Shown: piece after piece, positions 6,111 through 8,715 of the stretch
Layout: the number at the start of each line of letters is the position of its first letter
Numbering within the stretch: the first letter of the stretch is position 1
Assembly (NCBI GenBank): GCA_934317005.1
Contig: CAKREB010000030.1
Coordinates: forward strand, 1 to 8,715
DNA: 8,715 nucleotides
Direction: 5' to 3'
Origin: an uncultured Lachnospiraceae bacterium
Lineage (GTDB): Bacteria > Bacillota > Clostridia > Lachnospirales > Lachnospiraceae
Position numbers and translations under genes: made by a program
The notes under the pieces: model-generated
Database searches by the model: none
What the model was told of the DNA's origin: nothing
The model's input: the letters and a program-made list of their open reading frames with translations, nothing else

Positions 6111-6623
6111 CTAATGCATTGCCTTATATGCAGCAATGCCTGCTGCTGCCGCCACAATGACTGCAACAAGTCCAAGCAGCATGTTTCTCGTCTTTTTCTT
6201 CATTGCTTCAAACTCCTCCTGCTTCTTTACAGCCGAATCAGCTGTTACAGTCTCCGGTTCAGCCTTTCTGCCTTTCTTCTTTACCTGTTCATTCTGTTCT
6301 GCTTCTAACTGCTTTATTGCAGGCTCTCCCTCTGTTGATACATAGGTAAGCGCCCTGTTGCCAAACATAAAATGCAGTTTCTTTCCCATATACTCGTAGA
6401 AATTCATCCCATTAAAGGAATAGAAACCACCAAGAGCAATCGGTGCCACACAGGGAATTGCCACATAAGCAGAACCCGTAAGACCGATATACTTGTAAAG
6501 AAGAAGGACGATACCGCCACCGACCACTACACTTGCAATGGAAAATATAAGCTGCCTTGCAGTAAGCCCCATTGCAACCGATTCCTGATAGCGGTCAATA
6601 TCCTTGTTTACTTCGATTACCAT
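6111..6623 (-). CDS. PrgI family (VirB3-like) conjugal transfer membrane protein
   Basis: This small membrane protein is placed directly upstream of VirB4, as PrgI/VirB3-type proteins are; they are thought to dock the ATPase at the inner part of the channel. Of its 170 aa, the first ~90 match the PrgI pattern: a charged start MVIEVNKDIDRYQES, helices at about 24-43 and 50-70, then a FYEYMGKKLHFMFGNRALTY segment (positions 75-94). After a Lys/Glu-rich linker (100-145) there is a third hydrophobic helix at about 148-167, making this version longer than the two-helix core. ATG at 6623 follows AGGAGG at 8 nt, and that site overlaps the end of the gene upstream, indicating tight co-transcription. 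Confidence 0.85.
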   Translation of the reverse strand: MVIEVNKDIDRYQESVAMGLTARQLIFSIASVVVGGGIVLLLYKYIGLTGSAYVAIPCVAPIALGGFYSFNGMNFYEYMGKKLHFMFGNRALTYVSTEGEPAIKQLEAEQNEQVKKKGRKAEPETVTADSAVKKQEEFEAMKKKTRNMLLGLVAVIVAAAAGIAAYKAMH

Positions 6624-6635
6624 TGTCCCTGCCTC

Positions 6636-7046
6636 CTATCTTGATAAATCCTTTGTTTCCGGCTTTCTTGTCATTCCAATATTCGCCTCATACTTATCCA
6701 TTCCATCCGGACACAGTTCCCTAAGCTTATCTACATTGAACAGATAAAGCGGATATTCGCAGAAACCGCTCCTTTGCGTGAATCCTGTAAACTCTCCAAT
6801 GTCATTGTCTGTAATAAACTTTTCAATATCCGGCATGTCATTCACATTCAGATATCCGCAGTAATTTGGTGCTGCAACCGACAAATTCACAGTCACATCC
6901 CCAAAAGGCTCCTCATATCCATCTTCATTACACATAAGACCGATAAACATTGCCCTGTTATTCATATACTGCTGGATATCAAATGTCACCTGCGTTTCTC
7001 CGGTTATACTTGAATTATAAGTAACCTGTTTCTTTTCATTATCCAT
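6636..7046 (-). CDS. DUF4313-like protein of the conjugation operon
   Basis: This is a soluble acidic protein of 136 aa with no signal peptide or membrane helix. It resembles the DUF4313 proteins of Clostridia mobile elements. Telling segments are EEPFGDVTVNLSV (45-57), the NDMPDIEKFITDNDIGEFTG stretch (69-88) and RSGFCEYPLYLFNVDKLREL (92-111). The molecular function is unknown. Spacing to VirB6 upstream and PrgI downstream is 12 bases each, so it is part of the operon. ATG at 7046 has AGGAGG 5 nt upstream. The assignment is by sequence pattern only; lower similarity to another small DUF cannot be excluded. Confidence 0.7.
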   Translation of the reverse strand: MDNEKKQVTYNSSITGETQVTFDIQQYMNNRAMFIGLMCNEDGYEEPFGDVTVNLSVAAPNYCGYLNVNDMPDIEKFITDNDIGEFTGFTQRSGFCEYPLYLFNVDKLRELCPDGMDKYEANIGMTRKPETKDLSR

Positions 7047-7058
7047 TTCTGCCTCCTT

Positions 7059-7901
7059 CTATAATCCAAATGCCTTGCTTGTAAGTGTCTGTGCACCCTT
7101 CACACTTCCAACAGTCATTGCTATCGTAAATGTCATTTCACACAAATAAATAAGCGTCTGTGCCCAGTCAGCGTAACTTCCTGTAAATGCCGGAAGTCCT
7201 GCATTGATAAATGCATTACATACCACAATTGCAAGTGCCATCGTTACTGCCTCAAACACACATGACAGGAAATATTTGCAGTAGGTAGCCATTGTATGGC
7301 TGACCATTCTGTTTCCTGCCATCGTGGAGCAGGCAATCGCACCGAGCGGCACAATAATCAGGATTTTTAAGAACCTGAAATACACTGTGTAGATGATAAA
7401 GAATCCACAGATAATAATGATGATTGCAAGCAAAGCTGTAAGTATCAGCATTACCAGACTTTCACCAAATCCGAGTCCCTTAATGATGTCTGCCTGTGTA
7501 CTGTCAATGGCAAGCTGCGTCGTTGTCCCGGCAGATATAAGTCCCACCAGATTTCCTATGGAAGTAAAAAACGCTTTCATAATCGTGACATTATTTGCAA
7601 CAAACCATTCTGCAAGTCCCAGTCGGATAAGCATACGAAATATAGACTCAAACCTCATCTCATCTTTTACATCTATGCTTTCCGAGCAGAAACCGATAAC
7701 AAAGAACAGCACAACGAGGGATGAGCCGACTGCTACAAAGACCGGCTCTATACCCTCAATGACTGCCCAGGGACCTCCGCCCTTGAAACTGACCGGTGAC
7801 TGTCCAAGCATTGCAAAGACCAGGGATATCTGATTGTTCCAAAACCCAAACACTGCCTCAAGAAGTGCAAGGATCTTGTCTCCAAGCTTAAAAATATCCA
7901 T
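7059..7901 (-). CDS. VirB6/TrbL-like conjugal transfer protein, CD1112 type
   Basis: This polytopic membrane protein of 280 aa is expected to form part of the inner-membrane channel of the type IV secretion machine. Strong hydrophobic helices lie at about 51-72, 147-171, 173-194, 208-232 and 248-266, with weaker amphipathic stretches near 10-33 and 100-123. The central FRFLKILIIVPLGAIACSTMAGNR segment (positions 175-198) and the C-terminal SVKGAQTLTSKAFGL (266-280) are characteristic of the family. ATG at 7901 is preceded by GAGGTG. The gene follows the pilin candidate after a 54-base gap containing a terminator-like palindrome, and its stop codon lies against the Shine-Dalgarno sequence of the DUF4313-like gene. 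Confidence 0.9.
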   Translation of the reverse strand: MDIFKLGDKILALLEAVFGFWNNQISLVFAMLGQSPVSFKGGGPWAVIEGIEPVFVAVGSSLVVLFFVIGFCSESIDVKDEMRFESIFRMLIRLGLAEWFVANNVTIMKAFFTSIGNLVGLISAGTTTQLAIDSTQADIIKGLGFGESLVMLILTALLAIIIIICGFFIIYTVYFRFLKILIIVPLGAIACSTMAGNRMVSHTMATYCKYFLSCVFEAVTMALAIVVCNAFINAGLPAFTGSYADWAQTLIYLCEMTFTIAMTVGSVKGAQTLTSKAFGL

Positions 7902-7929
7902 ACTTGTTATTCACCTCTTTCCTTTTACT

Positions 7930-7951
7930 AAAAGGGGAAATGCATTTCCCC
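7930..7951 (-). terminator. Perfect-palindrome hairpin with U tail after the pilin candidate (partial terminator)
   Basis: GGGGAAATGCATTTCCCC (7934-7951) is an 18-bp perfect palindrome 4 bases past the stop codon of the pilin candidate. On the minus strand it folds to a 7-bp stem with a UGCA loop and is followed by UUUU. A second inverted repeat, CCTTTT-AGT-AAAAGG, overlaps its 3' arm (7921-7935), so the two cannot form together. A leaky terminator or mRNA-stabilising hairpin here would make more pilin than channel proteins. Confidence 0.6.
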
Positions 7952-7955
7952 AATC

Positions 7956-8357
7956 TTAGAAGCCTAAGAATGTCAGAACTGTTGAAATACCAGCCATCAT
8001 GACACCTGCCACAATTCCTTTCAGAGCGGAGTTCATGGTAGATGAATCCTGCTGCTGATATGCTTGTGCGAACTCCATGACATTCTTTGCAAGAATGATG
8101 ACACCGACCGCACCAATGACTGCAATGATAAGTGTCTTTAAGTTCTCAAGCGGCTGTGTTACTGCGGAAGTACCTGTACCTGCTGCAAAACAAGTAGTGC
8201 TCATAAGCATCACTCCCATAAGTACTCCGGATACTGCCGGAACCATTCTTTTCTTAAAATGAAGTAATCTTCTCTTCATGCCTTTTCCCTCCAAACCCTT
8301 GTTTTCTGCGCTATTGCAGACTGAATTGTTAGTTACTGTAATCTGTTCTTTTTTCAT
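7956..8357 (-). CDS. Maff2 family mobile element protein, VirB2-like pilin candidate
   Basis: Small membrane protein of 133 aa, the first transfer gene after the leader. Residues 27-58 form a typical signal peptide: basic MKRRLLHFKKR, hydrophobic core to about 52, and likely cleavage after TCFA (58). The mature part of ~75 residues has two helices, about 72-92 and 112-131, joined by a short polar loop (AQAYQQQDSSTMN). This is the layout of VirB2/TrbC pilins and of Maff2 proteins. ATG at 8357 has AAGGAG 9 nt upstream. A second in-frame ATG at 8279 has GGAGGG 7 nt upstream and would start exactly at the signal peptide, giving 107 aa. Both starts are credible. The open frame extends further upstream to 8498 but only through repeat sequence with a TTG start and no ribosome site, so I reject that extension. 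Confidence 0.8.
   Translation of the reverse strand: MKKEQITVTNNSVCNSAENKGLEGKGMKRRLLHFKKRMVPAVSGVLMGVMLMSTTCFAAGTGTSAVTQPLENLKTLIIAVIGAVGVIILAKNVMEFAQAYQQQDSSTMNSALKGIVAGVMMAGISTVLTFLGF
8287..8292 (-). promoter_or_regulatory. Internal Shine-Dalgarno sequence for a second in-frame start in the pilin candidate
   Basis: GGAGGG lies 7 nt before ATG at 8279, inside the coding sequence. It competes with the upstream site AAGGAG (8367-8372) that serves ATG at 8357. The shorter product would begin directly with the signal peptide. Confidence 0.45.
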
Positions 8358-8567
8358 GATAAAAATCTCCTTTTTCTTGATGTGTGACAGATATGGAAAA
8401 AGCCAGAAAGGAATGTACACATTCCAATCCGGCTGATTTCCGAATGGAATATATACATTCCTCTCTGTCCTTGTTTTTACTATATGATTATCAGGCAATG
8501 CCTGTTGTAATGATTAATCGGGCTTTCCCCGATGCGTTGTGCTTCAACCACCTCCTTATATGGCATG
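8358..8567 (-). promoter_or_regulatory. Leader region upstream of the pilin candidate
   Basis: Together with 8568-8715 this is the longest stretch in the window without a firm gene. Reading along the minus strand, it holds a very strong Shine-Dalgarno sequence TAAGGAGG (8551-8558). Next is a hairpin ATCGGG/CCCGAT (8517-8533), then a second hairpin CAGGC/GCCTG (8492-8504), then the twin inverted repeats (8410-8461), and finally the pilin ribosome site. Since a terminator lies just upstream, a promoter is expected here, but I could not fix convincing hexamers. Two tiny frames occur: TTG at 8547 (18 aa, only 3 nt after the Shine-Dalgarno sequence) and ATG at 8566 (28 aa, no ribosome site). Neither is called as a gene. 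Confidence 0.4.
8410..8461. repeat. Pair of matching 16-bp inverted repeats, likely operator sites
   Basis: GGAATGT-AC-ACATTCC (8410-8425) is a perfect 7-bp inverted repeat with a 2-bp centre. GGAATAT-AT-ACATTCC (8446-8461) is a near copy with one mismatched pair. Their centres are 36 bp apart, and they lie 52-104 bases upstream of the pilin candidate start. Twin dyads of this size and spacing look like binding sites for a dimeric repressor. The protein is not in the window, and no clear promoter hexamers could be fixed around them, although TATATT lies within the minus strand of the upstream copy. Confidence 0.5.
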
Positions 8568-8604
8568 AAAAAAGCACTCTAACCTGTTATTGGCTAAAGT
8601 GCTT
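8568..8604 (-). terminator. Intrinsic terminator isolating the upstream gene from the pilin leader
   Basis: Minus-strand RNA pairs 8592-8604 with 8572-8584 over 13 positions without mismatch (two G-U pairs), with loop AAUAACA. The stem runs into six U in total, two of them paired. This is a textbook Rho-independent terminator. On the plus strand the same sequence has two mismatches and no U tail, so it works only for minus-strand transcription. Confidence 0.8.
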
Positions 8605-8656
8605 GTAATCCTGTTATTAAATTATTTATGAGTCAGACAAACTTGAATTTTTCTTG

Positions 8657-8715
8657 TTACTTATTTTTTTGATTGTGGCGTTTCTTATTCCACAGTGAAC
8701 CTACCAACATACCGA
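8657..8715 (-). CDS. Possible C-terminal end of an unidentified gene, cut by the window edge
   Basis: One minus-strand frame is open from the right edge and reads GMLVGSLWNKKRHNQKNK before TAA at 8659-8657. The end of a hydrophobic helix followed by a strongly basic tail would fit the C-terminus of a small membrane protein. The terminator at 8568-8604 lies about 50 bases downstream, as expected after a gene. The other two frames have stops. Only 18 codons are visible, so no family can be given, and the sequence does not look like the end of a VirD4 protein, which often precedes Maff2 in related elements. Confidence 0.35.
   Translation of the reverse strand, partial: GMLVGSLWNKKRHNQKNK

Noticed and set aside
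7393..7833. Plus-strand 146-aa open frame opposite the VirB6-like gene
   Set aside because: Antisense shadow of a strongly supported membrane protein gene; low-complexity Ser/Ile/Thr content and no Shine-Dalgarno sequence.
8358..8498. Extension of the pilin candidate by 47 residues up to 8498, containing NVYIPF twice
   Set aside because: The start would be TTG without a ribosome site, and the duplicated residues simply reflect the two inverted repeats. The ATG at 8357 has a well-placed AAGGAG.
8583..8618. Direct repeat CCTGTTATT (8583-8591 and 8610-8618) as a possible attachment or insertion duplication
   Set aside because: Only 9 bp, AT-rich, with the first copy forming part of the terminator loop. 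No mobile element lies between the copies.
1..8715. CRISPR array, tRNA or rRNA genes
   Set aside because: No regularly spaced repeats, cloverleaf patterns or ribosomal RNA sequence were seen on either strand.

Overview
The window is part of the conjugation (type IV secretion) operon of an integrative conjugative element of the Clostridia type. The gene order and protein families match those of the Clostridioides difficile CTn elements (the CD1107-CD1115 series of family names). A gut Lachnospiraceae-like or other Clostridia host is likely, because these elements are common there and the start sites are typical low-to-mid GC Firmicutes AGGAGG sites. The host assignment is inference. Every supportable gene lies on the minus strand, so transcription runs from the right end of the window to the left.

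Layout in order of transcription (right to left). (1) At 8607-8715 there is the possible C-terminal tail of an unidentified gene, closed by a strong intrinsic terminator (8568-8604). (2) A leader of about 210 bases (8358-8567) carries a strong Shine-Dalgarno sequence without an obvious start, two small hairpins and a pair of matching inverted repeats. (3) The transfer genes follow: a Maff2/VirB2-like pilin candidate (7956-8357), a VirB6/TrbL-like membrane protein (7059-7901), a DUF4313-like protein (6636-7046), a PrgI/VirB3-like membrane protein (6111-6623) and a VirB4-like ATPase (3643-6018). An 18-bp perfect palindrome separates pilin from VirB6, and a GC-rich multi-hairpin segment separates PrgI from VirB4. 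(4) An AT-rich stretch (about 1970-3642) then interrupts the operon. It holds a decayed gene (3344-3549), an AlkC-like HEAT-repeat DNA alkylation repair protein (2680-3297) and an alkyltransferase-like (MGMT/ATL) protein lacking the acceptor cysteine (2081-2557). (5) After a terminator-like hairpin, the transfer operon resumes with a CD1108-type membrane-anchored NlpC/P60 cell-wall peptidase (27-1949). A Shine-Dalgarno sequence at the left edge suggests another gene just outside.

How the genes work together: VirB4 powers the channel, VirB6, PrgI and the pilin-like protein form the membrane part, and the NlpC/P60 protein opens peptidoglycan locally. The two repair-type genes are cargo. One is a probable base-excision type alkylation repair protein and the other a probable non-catalytic alkyl-lesion binder. 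Their pairing inside the transfer operon, next to an apparent insertion scar, is the most interesting feature. I found no CRISPR array, tRNA, rRNA, insertion sequence or credible plus-strand gene.
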